From NCBI GenBank assembly GCA_013288045.1, contig JABDCP010000003.1, positions 69,883 to 115,185 of the forward strand: a DNA stretch of 45,303 bases. Reading direction: 5' to 3'. The notes beneath the pieces are model-generated. The model saw nothing but the letters and a program-made list of their open reading frames with translations, did no database searches and was not told the DNA's origin. Each line of letters begins with the position of its first letter. Position 1 is the stretch's first letter. The DNA is from Candidatus Babelota bacterium (lineage in GTDB: Bacteria > Babelota > Babeliae > Babelales > Babelaceae). This document shows positions 1 through 7,692 of the stretch, one piece after another. The position numbers and the translations under genes are program-made.

Positions 1-2
1 GT

Positions 3-560
3 GGTCAGCCCGCTGCAGATGGTTCATATACCTATAGTTTAGAGGGTTTACCTTCTATAACTAAGCCAACTGCCTTATTTCAAAATGTCCCAATTCCAGA
101 TGGAATTGAGGGCACTTTAGATTTGCTAATTACGGATTCTGCAAACAATTCGGTATCCTCACAAGTTACCTTTACCGCATCTCAAGCTGAATCGGTAAGC
201 ATGTCTATTGATTCCTTGCCGCTTGGAACAGGTCAAGGCTGCATTTCCTTAACTGTTACTAAATCAGCTGGTCAACCTGATGGCGTGGTTTCTCTTTTTG
301 TAGAATCTGATGAGGTCTTTTCGGGTATTCAAACAAATGAAGTGGATAATGATCAGCCTTTTACACTGACATTTTCTGCCCTACCCAGTCCTTCGCTTCT
401 GGCAGAAATGGAACTGGGGAATGATTGCGAGAGGGGGAGTACTTTTAAAGTTGTATTTCCGTTTCCGCAGGGGATGGGTAATGCTCTCAAGGTCTATATA
501 TTTAACAAATATTGTAGCTGTGCTTTGCAAAAAGGAACAATACCTGTTGTTCCTTTCTGA
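3..560 (+). CDS. secreted-family protein, C-terminal part (5' truncated)
   Basis: The reading frame is already open at the window edge, so the true start lies upstream; the first in-frame start-like codon (TTG at 123) is not credible because homology begins before it. The 185 visible residues are closely related to the protein at 28969-29685 on the other strand. Both contain a GGQPA.DGSYTY-like stretch (here at the very start), an S(M)S(M/I)(D/N)IDSL.LG.G.GCI segment, and an almost identical tail FPFPQGMGNALK followed by YIFNKYCSC. The complete paralogue has a signal peptide, so this one is probably exported too. The sequence is rich in Ser, Thr, Val and Pro and looks like a beta-sandwich surface or secreted protein. 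No enzyme motif is visible. Function is unknown; membership in a lineage-specific secreted family is the supported call. Confidence 0.8.
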   Translation, partial: GQPAADGSYTYSLEGLPSITKPTALFQNVPIPDGIEGTLDLLITDSANNSVSSQVTFTASQAESVSMSIDSLPLGTGQGCISLTVTKSAGQPDGVVSLFVESDEVFSGIQTNEVDNDQPFTLTFSALPSPSLLAEMELGNDCERGSTFKVVFPFPQGMGNALKVYIFNKYCSCALQKGTIPVVPF

Positions 561-591
561 TCTGGTCGGCACCTTTTGAACCTTTTAGGAT

Positions 592-621
592 GAAGGACTG
601 ATCTTTCTAGACCAGTCCTTC
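592..621. terminator. bidirectional hairpin terminator between convergent genes
   Basis: GAAGGACTG (592-600) pairs perfectly with CAGTCCTTC (613-621). The stem extends to 12 pairs with one mismatch around a TTTCTA loop. It lies between the convergent ends of the first gene and dnaK. The plus side is followed by a T-rich stretch, so it may serve both genes. Seen directly; function inferred. Confidence 0.6.
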
Positions 622-628
622 AGAGTTG

Positions 629-2527
629 TTATTTTGTGTGATCATCAGGTTCGATATCGATCGGCTCATCGTTCTGAGTATCAGATTCTTTTCGCTGAGT
701 TGTATTTTCATCAGCTTTTTCACCAGCTTGCTTATAAAGAAACTCAGCAATCTTGTGAGATGCTTGAAGAAGTGCATCCGTAGCTTTTTGAAGCTCTTCT
801 GCATTCTGAGCATGTTCTGTAAGCGCAGCTTTTGCAGCAACGAGTGCTTGCTCAGTTTTTTCAACGTCAGAAGCTTCAAGTTTGTCTTTATTCTCGTTGA
901 GCGTTTTTTCTATTTCTAGAATGAGTCCGTCAAGACGATTTTTCTTCTCGACTGCTTCACGAGCTTTTTTATCTTCAGCTTCATGCTCTGCAGCTTCACG
1001 AACCATACGTTCAACTTCAGATTTATCAAGACCACCTGTACTTGTGATCGTAACTTTCTGCTCTTTGCCCGTTGCACGATCTTTTGCAGATACATGCACG
1101 ATACCATTAGCATCGATATCGAAGGTTACCTCTACTTGTGGTACGCCACGAGCTGCTGCAGGAATACCTTCAAGTCTGAATTGCCCGAGGAGCTTATTGT
1201 CCTTTGCAAACTCTCGTTCACCTTGAACTACTCGGATATCTACTGCTGTCTGATTGTCTTCAGCGGTACTAAATATCTGTGATTTGCGCGTAGGTATTGT
1301 AGTATTACGCTCGATAAGTTTAGTTGCAATGCCTCCCATGGTCTCAATACCAAGAGAAAGGGGAGTAACGTCAAGAAGTAACACATCGGTTACATGGCCA
1401 CCAAGAATTGCACCTTGTACAGCGGCACCAATAGCTACGACTTCATCGGGGTTAACCGATTTATTTGGTTCTTTGCCAAAAAGATCTTTAACGAGTTGTT
1501 GTACTTTTGGCATACGGGTAGAGCCACCTACGAGAAGTACTTCGTCGATCTTATCTTTTGAAATATCAGCATCTTTAATTGCCTGTTTGCATGGAACAAG
1601 CAAGCGCTCAAAAATATCGCTACAGAGGGCTTCTAGTTTCGAGCGAGAAAGCTTCATCGTAAGATGTTTAGGGCCTGAGGCATCGGCTGTTATGTAAGGA
1701 AGATTAATTTCAGTTTCATGCATCGAAGAAAGTTCAACCTTCGCTTTCTCTGAAGCTTCCCGTAATCTTTGAAGAGCCATACGATCATTTTTCAGATCGA
1801 TGCCACTTTCCTTTTTGAACTCTTCAATTAAGTAAGCCATGATTTTTTGGTCGATGTCATCACCACCAAGGTGGGTATCACCGTTGGTTGATTTCACCTC
1901 AATTACCCCTTCTTGAATCTCTAAAATAGAGATATCAAAGGTACCACCACCAAAGTCAAATACAGCAACCGTACCATTTTTCTTTTTATCAAGACCATAG
2001 GCAAGGGCAGCTGCAGTGGGTTCATTGATGATACGCATAACTTCAAGCCCGGCAATCTTACCAGCATCCTTCGTAGACTGCCGCTGTGAATCATTGAAAT
2101 AGGCAGGTACCGTAATAACGGCCTTTGTTACCGTTTGTCCTAGGTACTGCTCTGCCGATTGTTTTAATTTGCTTAAGACGGCCGCAGCTATTTCTTGTGG
2201 GGTATACTCTTTCCCTTGAGCGGTAATAAAGACCTCCCCTTGGGGACCCTTTTTAAGGTGATAGGGTACTTGTTTTGCTTCCCCAGCAACTTCGTCAAAC
2301 GTATGTCCAATAAATCGCTTGGATGAGAATATCGTATTTTCAGGATTTGTTACTGCTTGTCGTTTTGCTAAGATACCGACAAGACGCTTACCATCTTTAG
2401 TAAAAGCGACTACTGAGGGTGTAGTATTTTGGCCTTCTTCATTGGGAATTACTTTGGGAGTACTTCCTTCCATTACAGCTACAACAGAGTTAGTTGTTCC
2501 TAAGTCGATACCTATTATTTTGCTCAT
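629..2527 (-). CDS. dnaK: chaperone protein DnaK (Hsp70)
   Basis: ATP-dependent Hsp70 chaperone of the cytoplasm, 632 residues, close to the usual bacterial length. The N-terminal ATPase domain shows the phosphate-binding motif GIDLGTTNS (residues 6-14), FDFGGGTFD near 190, [12 protein letters not shown] and VGGSTRMP. The interdomain linker [15 protein letters not shown] lies near 385-395 and is followed by the substrate-binding beta domain and a helical lid. The tail is acidic and probably disordered, ending EPDDHTK. An AAGAAAGGA ribosome binding site precedes the ATG. No grpE or dnaJ lies beside it, so the gene stands alone with its own sigma70-type promoter (2587-2615) and a terminator after the stop. 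No CIRCE repeat was found upstream. Assignment is certain from motifs. Confidence 0.98.
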   Translation of the reverse strand: MSKIIGIDLGTTNSVVAVMEGSTPKVIPNEEGQNTTPSVVAFTKDGKRLVGILAKRQAVTNPENTIFSSKRFIGHTFDEVAGEAKQVPYHLKKGPQGEVFITAQGKEYTPQEIAAAVLSKLKQSAEQYLGQTVTKAVITVPAYFNDSQRQSTKDAGKIAGLEVMRIINEPTAAALAYGLDKKKNGTVAVFDFGGGTFDISILEIQEGVIEVKSTNGDTHLGGDDIDQKIMAYLIEEFKKESGIDLKNDRMALQRLREASEKAKVELSSMHETEINLPYITADASGPKHLTMKLSRSKLEALCSDIFERLLVPCKQAIKDADISKDKIDEVLLVGGSTRMPKVQQLVKDLFGKEPNKSVNPDEVVAIGAAVQGAILGGHVTDVLLLDVTPLSLGIETMGGIATKLIERNTTIPTRKSQIFSTAEDNQTAVDIRVVQGEREFAKDNKLLGQFRLEGIPAAARGVPQVEVTFDIDANGIVHVSAKDRATGKEQKVTITSTGGLDKSEVERMVREAAEHEAEDKKAREAVEKKNRLDGLILEIEKTLNENKDKLEASDVEKTEQALVAAKAALTEHAQNAEELQKATDALLQASHKIAEFLYKQAGEKADENTTQRKESDTQNDEPIDIEPDDHTK

Positions 2528-2907
2528 CGTGTTTCCTTTCTTAGGTGCGTGTCAATTGCGTCAGCTTAGATGATCTTTCATACCAATATATACTGGTAAT
2601 TTTCAATTATGTCAAGAATTTTGCTCAAGAAATCTTAGTCTGAGAGACTCATATTTAGGGGCTTGCGCAATGGTTTGATTATTGTCTAATAATCTATTAA
2701 ATCAATTACTATTGCTCTAAAATGATTATTCTGTAGGTTGATTGCGCTAGCGCACCTTCAAAAATGCTTCTGGTTAAGTAAAAACGAGATGTTGGACTTG
2801 CCTACAATGAGGAGTTGATTCGATCGTTCTTGAGTGCTCGGGTGAAGGCATCTAAGTGAAGTTTTTCTCAGATGCAAGGACTAGGCAATTGAGCACTGTT
2901 TTTATCA
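2528..2907. other. intergenic region upstream of dnaK
   Basis: Holds the dnaK promoter and 5' UTR (2528-2615). The rest is AT-rich sequence with no supported gene. A weak hairpin, GCATCT (2848-2853) with AGATGC (2870-2875), lies downstream of the hydrolase stop on the minus strand. It lacks a following T-tract and is only a possible terminator. Confidence 0.6.
2587..2615 (-). promoter_or_regulatory. dnaK promoter overlapped by near-palindrome
   Basis: On the minus strand a perfect -35 TTGACA (2610-2615) is followed by a 17-bp spacer and -10 TATATA (2587-2592). This gives a 5' UTR of about 50 bases to the dnaK ATG. The -10 sits at the centre of a 16-bp imperfect palindrome, ACCA-N-TATATA-N-TGGT (2582-2597), which could be an operator. 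Seen directly; regulatory role inferred. Confidence 0.7.
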
Positions 2908-3672
2908 TCACTTTAAAGGAAAATAGCGCAATAGCCATGCCTTAACCAACTCTCGAGCTTTGTCCGAAGAATTTAAGAAATCATGGGTTGCACCATCTAC
3001 AACTTTCAATTCAGAGCTCTTTGGTAACCACTCCATGGCTTTTTTGGATTCTACATAGAGCTCTAGCTCATCTTGATCAGCATTTCCATGTATAATACGT
3101 ACGGGACAGGTAATTTTACTCAGGAGTGCTTTTTGATCAACAGCCTTGATGTCATTTAAAAGATTGCCATCAACCTTAAGTGTCTCGCGCAATCCGTCAT
3201 TAACTTTTACCGTAATATAACCCGTTGTTTGCATCTCATCAAACTGTTCTTTCGTTAACCTAGTATCCCATTGCCATTTGACGGGTCCTGTAAGCGCGCT
3301 GATTAAAATCATAGTTCTAACCTCAGGAGTCCATGCTTCCAAACAAGTTAGTGCCCCTAGACTATGACCTACTAGAGCAATCTTTTGATATCCTCTTTCC
3401 TTACCAAAAGCTATTGCTGATGCCAAATCATCCACTGATTTTTTTATTGTAAGTACATCACCTTCACTTGTACCATGCCCGGAAAAATCAAATGATAGTA
3501 CGTTGTAATTTTCTTTTTGAAGAGCTTCGGCAATTTGAGGAAACAAGCCTTTAGCAAATCTATTATTTGCCGAACCGTGAGCCATGATAATAAGAGCTTT
3601 GGAAGGGGCTTGCCACAAAGTTCCCGTTAACGTTTGATTTCTTGAATTTTTAAACGATATCTCTTTAATCAC
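2908..3672 (-). CDS. alpha/beta hydrolase (serine esterase/acylhydrolase-like)
   Basis: Cytoplasmic alpha/beta-hydrolase of the BAAT/acyl-CoA-thioester-hydrolase or monoacylglycerol-lipase-like type; substrate unknown. It has an oxyanion-hole region MAHGSANN, the strand-turn motif SFDFSGHGTSEG, nucleophile elbow GHSLG, an acidic residue in IIHGNADQDE and the catalytic His in DGATHDF near the C-terminus, so the triad is complete. I place the start at GTG 3672 (254 residues) because AAAGGA stands 5 bases upstream. An in-frame TTG at 3753 would add 27 hydrophobic residues but has no ribosome binding site. If that longer form were used, the extra segment would look like a membrane anchor. The gene stands alone between dnaK and a membrane protein. 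Family assignment is firm; physiological role is not. Confidence 0.88.
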   Translation of the reverse strand: MIKEISFKNSRNQTLTGTLWQAPSKALIIMAHGSANNRFAKGLFPQIAEALQKENYNVLSFDFSGHGTSEGDVLTIKKSVDDLASAIAFGKERGYQKIALVGHSLGALTCLEAWTPEVRTMILISALTGPVKWQWDTRLTKEQFDEMQTTGYITVKVNDGLRETLKVDGNLLNDIKAVDQKALLSKITCPVRIIHGNADQDELELYVESKKAMEWLPKSSELKVVDGATHDFLNSSDKARELVKAWLLRYFPLK

Positions 3673-3850
3673 AGGTATCCTTTCTTGCAATATCAAAGAT
3701 ACTACAGAAAATAACTTTATTGGGCGACAGAGTATTTGCATTAAGAATACCAAGCTTCGCGGGCTCTTTTGAGTTTGCTTTACGCTAGGGATGCAATGAG
3801 CCTATCGCAACTGCATGCTTCGATTAGTCTTAGGTGAATTAATGCCTTTT

Positions 3851-5230
3851 CTAGAGGAGTGCATAGCCAATTCCTGAAATTACTAAAGCGCAGATTAACG
3901 TCTTGCCATATGGTCTAAAAGATGGCCAAATATTCCAGCGATAAAAAGAGTACAACGAGAGCAGCATAAAAGTACTGAGCCTGATGCAGACGATGGTAGA
4001 AAGTATAGCAAGAGGTGTCTGAAGATACTGTACCACGACATACACTACACCTATGCTCAGAAGATTAATCCCAAGATACGTATGGGCATCTTCTTCTACG
4101 ATATACCATTTTTCATAGAGGACAAAAAGGCTTTCAAGAAAGGTAAGCAGCACCATACCATAGAGAAGAGACCAGGTTACCGCCGACGCACTTGGTACGG
4201 TATGATGAAGGGCGATCTTTTTACCATTAATGATAAGAAATATAAGTAAGCCATACAGGACCTGATTGAAGACCTCCGTAAGAAAATGGAAAGCTTGTGT
4301 TTGAGTTTCCTGCGAACGAGATTTAAGGTGAGCAAGGAGCGCATTACTCGTTACCCCAAGCACTTTTTTTGCCACAATAGTAACCCAATAGGAGATACTT
4401 GATATGACCTTCATGAGGCTTGCAGATTCGATACCAAACTGAAACGCACACAGGGGTACGAGGAAATTTCCCGAATACAGTTGGTGTAAGCAGTTGAGTA
4501 CCCACGAAAAAATTCGAGTTTTTGAGATGCGAAAAAAAAGCTCAAGCTTTGAAATCGGTGCGATCTCTAGCGTGTCTAATGTTTGGTACCAGTAGGCCAG
4601 GCCAGCTATAAGGAGTATGCATTGCAGAAGGGATGCATACATGAGTATCTGCAAACTTGTAAGAAGGGTAAGGTGGCCAAAGTAGTGAAGAGCTATAATG
4701 CCCGCTACATTGATTCCAATACCTAATAACTCAACAAAAGCGGCAAGTCGAAAATAAAAACTCAATTGAAGAAATGCTCGGATGGTTTTGCGGTTGCTTT
4801 CAAAGAAAAAGATGAGAAGTGTGTATATAAGTAAATTGGTTGAGAAATATGGTGCAATATCTTTAAAAAAATGGAGGCCTGGAATATGAGAGGAACTGAG
4901 ATAAGTCGCACTACAAAGGATTGCGAGGAATACTACTTGCGGTATAAGAAGTACCTGAGTAAGCAACCAAAACCGTGTACGAGAGACGGAAAAAGTTTCA
5001 AGAAAAGGAGCCAAGGTAGTATCAAGTCCCAGGTTAGCAATCGCCACTGCTAAGTAGATTAATGAGAGTAAGCAACCAAGGACTCCATGGAGAATGGTTC
5101 CTGCATAGGTGCGATAGAGAAGGTGGAAAAGTATAACAAGACCTTGACTACCAAAAGAGTCGATAAACGTCCAGATAATACCAAACTTAAATTGTGGAAG
5201 ATACGGAAGATGGTAGGATTGTTTCGTCAT
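3851..5230 (-). CDS. polytopic membrane protein, polysaccharide flippase-like (MOP superfamily)
   Basis: About 460 residues made almost entirely of hydrophobic segments, by eye 12-14 membrane helices with short polar loops. The opening FGIIWTFIDSFGSQG, followed by a second helix ending in LGLDTTLAPF, resembles the start of Wzx/RfbX-type O-antigen or teichoic-acid flippases, which move lipid-linked sugars across the inner membrane. Length and layout fit the MOP (Wzx/MurJ/MATE) superfamily, but no signature residue decides between these. The start is set at ATG 5230; a GTG nine bases upstream is possible, and neither has a strong ribosome binding site. No glycosyltransferases are adjacent, which weakens a specific O-antigen role. 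It is divergently transcribed from the CarD-type gene across a 114-bp gap with mirrored -10-like boxes. Confidence 0.6.
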   Translation of the reverse strand: MTKQSYHLPYLPQFKFGIIWTFIDSFGSQGLVILFHLLYRTYAGTILHGVLGCLLSLIYLAVAIANLGLDTTLAPFLETFSVSRTRFWLLTQVLLIPQVVFLAILCSATYLSSSHIPGLHFFKDIAPYFSTNLLIYTLLIFFFESNRKTIRAFLQLSFYFRLAAFVELLGIGINVAGIIALHYFGHLTLLTSLQILMYASLLQCILLIAGLAYWYQTLDTLEIAPISKLELFFRISKTRIFSWVLNCLHQLYSGNFLVPLCAFQFGIESASLMKVISSISYWVTIVAKKVLGVTSNALLAHLKSRSQETQTQAFHFLTEVFNQVLYGLLIFLIINGKKIALHHTVPSASAVTWSLLYGMVLLTFLESLFVLYEKWYIVEEDAHTYLGINLLSIGVVYVVVQYLQTPLAILSTIVCIRLSTFMLLSLYSFYRWNIWPSFRPYGKTLICALVISGIGYALL

Positions 5231-5264
5231 GGTGCTCACTAGAAAAAAATGTGCATATGAGACT

Positions 5265-5292
5265 AGTATAATCGTAAAACGAATGTTATACT
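5265..5292. promoter_or_regulatory. mirrored divergent -10 elements between flippase-like gene and carD-like gene
   Basis: AGTATAA (5265-5271) and TTATACT (5286-5292) form a perfect 7-bp inverted repeat, with CGT/ACG paired inside. Read outward, each arm is a good -10 (TATACT): the left one for the leftward gene and the right one for the rightward CarD-type gene. With a 17-bp spacer both -35 positions read TAGTAT, which is poor. This suggests weak, mutually exclusive divergent promoters. Elements seen; activity inferred. Confidence 0.4.
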
Positions 5293-5344
5293 AAAGTCAC
5301 TTAATTCTAGTAAACCAATAAGCTTTTGAGCATGAGGTTAGTAA

Positions 5345-5860
5345 ATGTTTTCTGAACAAGAAAAAGTTGTCTATCCAGGGCATGGCGTTGCGAAAATAGA
5401 GCGAATCGTAAAAAAAAATGTCGGCGGCGCAGAAGCATCATTTTATGAGTTAGCATTTCTTAATAAAGATATGACTGTTCTTGTACCCGTTGAAAGTTCC
5501 TGCTCTGTTGGTCTTCGTGCACTCAGCTCTCATGAGCATGTGGTGGGCGTATTGTCATACCTTACTGAAGAAGTAGAGCATGCTTCAGCTATAGAGTTTG
5601 TTCCTGCAAACTGGAGTAAGCGTAATAAGGAATATCAATCAAAGCTCAAAAAAGGTGACCTTAAAGAGCTCTGTGAAATATACCGAGATCTTCATATTAT
5701 CTCTACCCACAAAGAGCTTTCATTTGGAGAAAAAACTCTTCTTCATCAAATCGAATCACTATTAGTCGAAGAAATATCGCTTGTTGAGGAAATTGGCGAA
5801 GAAAAAATGATCGAACATCTTCGATCTCTCTGCTCACAAATCTCTGAAAAAAGGGTGTGA
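5345..5860 (+). CDS. CarD/CdnL-family RNA polymerase-binding transcription regulator
   Basis: 171 residues. The N-terminal 60 form a CarD_CdnL_TRCF (RNAP-interacting) domain: KVVYPGHGVAKIERI, then a strand region ending MTVLVPVES. The C-terminal half is helical and charged (NWSKRNKEYQSKLKKGD, then EEISLVEEIGEEKM), as expected of the compact DNA-binding helical domain. Known family members bind the RNA polymerase beta subunit and stabilise open complexes, often at rRNA or stress promoters. A GAGG ribosome binding site lies 7 bases before the ATG. miaA follows after 28 bases and may be co-transcribed. The upstream promoter region has weak -35 elements, the kind of promoter CarD proteins help, so autoregulation is conceivable. 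Family call is firm; targets are unknown. Confidence 0.85.
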   Translation: MFSEQEKVVYPGHGVAKIERIVKKNVGGAEASFYELAFLNKDMTVLVPVESSCSVGLRALSSHEHVVGVLSYLTEEVEHASAIEFVPANWSKRNKEYQSKLKKGDLKELCEIYRDLHIISTHKELSFGEKTLLHQIESLLVEEISLVEEIGEEKMIEHLRSLCSQISEKRV

Positions 5861-5888
5861 TTGGAACCTCTTACTGGGATATGGGTAC

Positions 5889-6863
5889 ATGACTCTTCCT
5901 TTTTTTATGATTATTTCAGGTCCGACCGGTGTAGGTAAAACAGCCCTCGTAGACGAGCTTATTTCTCAGGTCTCTTTTCCGGTAGAAGTTATTAATGCTG
6001 ACATGGGACAGCTCTATGAGCCACTTACCATTGGTACTGCAAAGCCCGATCTGAGTGCCGTCAAAGTTCCTCATCATATGTTTGATATCATTCAAGATCC
6101 TCTTGATTATACAGCATCTGCCTATAGAGCGCGCGCTCTTGAGCTGATACAAGAAATAACCTCACGTGGAGCAGTGCCGCTCTTTGTAGGCGGTTCCGGT
6201 TTTTATCTAGCTACATTATTCTATCCTCCTTGCGATGCACCTCTTCAAGGGGCCGATCCGGCAACCTATGCAGAGAAACCAACACCAGAATTATGGGAGC
6301 TTCTTAATCAGGTTGATCCTGCACGCGCTCAAATGGTGCATAAGCATGATCGCTATAGGATTATTCGTGCGTTGCGCATTTTTTATGAAACGGGCAAACA
6401 GCCTTCTTCATGCGAACCAGTATTTGATCCTCCGGGGAAATGTGCCTTTTACTACTTAGTACGAGATCAGGAAGATCTCTATGCTCGCATAAATAAGCGC
6501 ACTCAGATAATGCTCGATGAAGGGTGGTTTGATGAAGTGCAAGGTTTATCAAAAGAGTGGCATGAATTCTTGCTTTCGAAAAAGTTGATCGGATATCCCG
6601 AGATTATCAACTATATGCAAGCAGAATCGTTAGGTCTTTTAGGTGATGATGCTTATGAGCAGCTGAACGCACAAATTTCTCAGAAAACTCGTTCTTATGC
6701 AAAAAGACAGATAACATTTTGGAAGCAGTTAAAAAAACGTTGTATGCAAAGTGATCCTCAGAAAGAGTTTTTTCTCTCACTGGAAGAGATCAACCTCTCA
6801 CACTCCGCTTTTGAAAGCATTCTAAAAGCTTTGGTATCAGCTGTGCCATCAAAACGCATCTAG
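5889..6863 (+). CDS. miaA: tRNA dimethylallyltransferase (MiaA)
   Basis: Transfers a dimethylallyl group from DMAPP to N6 of A37 in tRNAs that read UNN codons, the first step of i6A/ms2i6A formation. The 324 residues carry the P-loop GPTGVGKT (11-18), an INADMGQLY segment corresponding to the conserved D-x-x-Q-x-Y catalytic/tRNA-binding motif, GTAKP, PHHMFD, the GGSGFY motif, the HKHDRYRIIRALRIF helix and a C-terminal YAKRQITFWK motif. These cover the whole family. The usual Ser after the Asp is Met here. The ribosome binding site is weak; translation may depend on the CarD-type gene just upstream. Assignment is confident. Confidence 0.95.
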   Translation: MTLPFFMIISGPTGVGKTALVDELISQVSFPVEVINADMGQLYEPLTIGTAKPDLSAVKVPHHMFDIIQDPLDYTASAYRARALELIQEITSRGAVPLFVGGSGFYLATLFYPPCDAPLQGADPATYAEKPTPELWELLNQVDPARAQMVHKHDRYRIIRALRIFYETGKQPSSCEPVFDPPGKCAFYYLVRDQEDLYARINKRTQIMLDEGWFDEVQGLSKEWHEFLLSKKLIGYPEIINYMQAESLGLLGDDAYEQLNAQISQKTRSYAKRQITFWKQLKKRCMQSDPQKEFFLSLEEINLSHSAFESILKALVSAVPSKRI

Positions 6864-7101
6864 TGTTATTTGCAACGACCTACTCCTTACAAAAAGCATG
6901 AGGCTGTTTTGAAAAGATGAGCAGCTGTGGTCAAGCCCTCAGAAAAAACTTTGACACCTCAAGCGTTGCATGGTACGGTATGGACACGAAGCTTTGCTCG
7001 TTAAAGAGGGTGCGAAACTCTAGCACATAGCGAATTCCACCCAGATAAAAAAGAGTGCGAGTTGAAATTCTATAATTGGTGAGTTATTAAGGATGTCTCA
7101 C

Positions 7102-7692
7102 ATGCTACACGATAGACCATTAGGTACACACACGTCCCAAGAAAAAGACATTGCTGGGGTGGACCGAGCTCTGACCGGATTGCTTGCGCATGAAGATATG
7201 AGTGAGCAAGAGAATGTTGGCACTACTTCTATACATGGTAGCGACCGCATAGAGATTACTCAACAGCAAGTAAGCCGAAGTATGGCACTGGTACTTGTGG
7301 GTTCTTTTCTTCTATTTTTAGCGGGCTATACACTTGGAAAATATCATGTAGTTCAGAGTACTTCAGAGGGTGCAAAGTTGATCCCTGACTTAGTCTATGG
7401 TATGTTCTTTGAAAGAGTTACTGAGGAACCGCTTATTGTACCTCATAAAGAAGTACATGGAGAATATAGTCGTTTTGCAACCTTTGAAGAAGCTGATAAG
7501 CTTTGTAGGGAGTTGAAAAAAAGGGGAATTCTTACTCAAGTAGTTACCCGAAGCAGTTCTACAGTGAATGGTAGACGTTTTGTGCACTATGCTGTTTGTA
7601 AAGAGACTCAAAAGGAACTTATTTCGAGTGAACCTGTAGTGGAAAAGGTTGTGGAAAAAGATATGAAGAAAGGTGGTTGCCTCAATGATTAG
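7102..7692 (+). CDS. single-pass membrane protein with SPOR-like periplasmic domain
   Basis: About 196 residues: a polar cytoplasmic N-terminus, one membrane helix (residues 61-80, SMALVLVGSFLLFLAGYTLG) and a periplasmic C-terminal part. Residues 119-167 (YSRFATFEEADKLCRELKKRG, then a strand ending in FVHYAVC) have the pattern of a SPOR domain, which binds denuded peptidoglycan glycans; this is a weak pattern match, not a proof. I chose ATG 7102 because AAGGA lies 8 bases upstream, whereas the earlier ATG at 7093 abuts it. A TATAAT hexamer at 7071-7076 may be the -10, without a clear -35. The end overlaps the next gene by 8 bases, so the two are probably co-translated, which suggests a shared envelope role. 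Confidence 0.6.
   Translation: MLHDRPLGTHTSQEKDIAGVDRALTGLLAHEDMSEQENVGTTSIHGSDRIEITQQQVSRSMALVLVGSFLLFLAGYTLGKYHVVQSTSEGAKLIPDLVYGMFFERVTEEPLIVPHKEVHGEYSRFATFEEADKLCRELKKRGILTQVVTRSSSTVNGRRFVHYAVCKETQKELISSEPVVEKVVEKDMKKGGCLND

Noticed and set aside
2528-2660. Possible CIRCE heat-shock operator before dnaK
   Set aside because: No TTAGCACTC/GAGTGCTAA inverted repeat is present; the dyad there is a different sequence.
3673-3753. N-terminal extension of the alpha/beta hydrolase to TTG 3753
   Set aside because: No ribosome binding site for TTG 3753, whereas GTG 3672 has AAAGGA at good spacing; kept as an alternative only.
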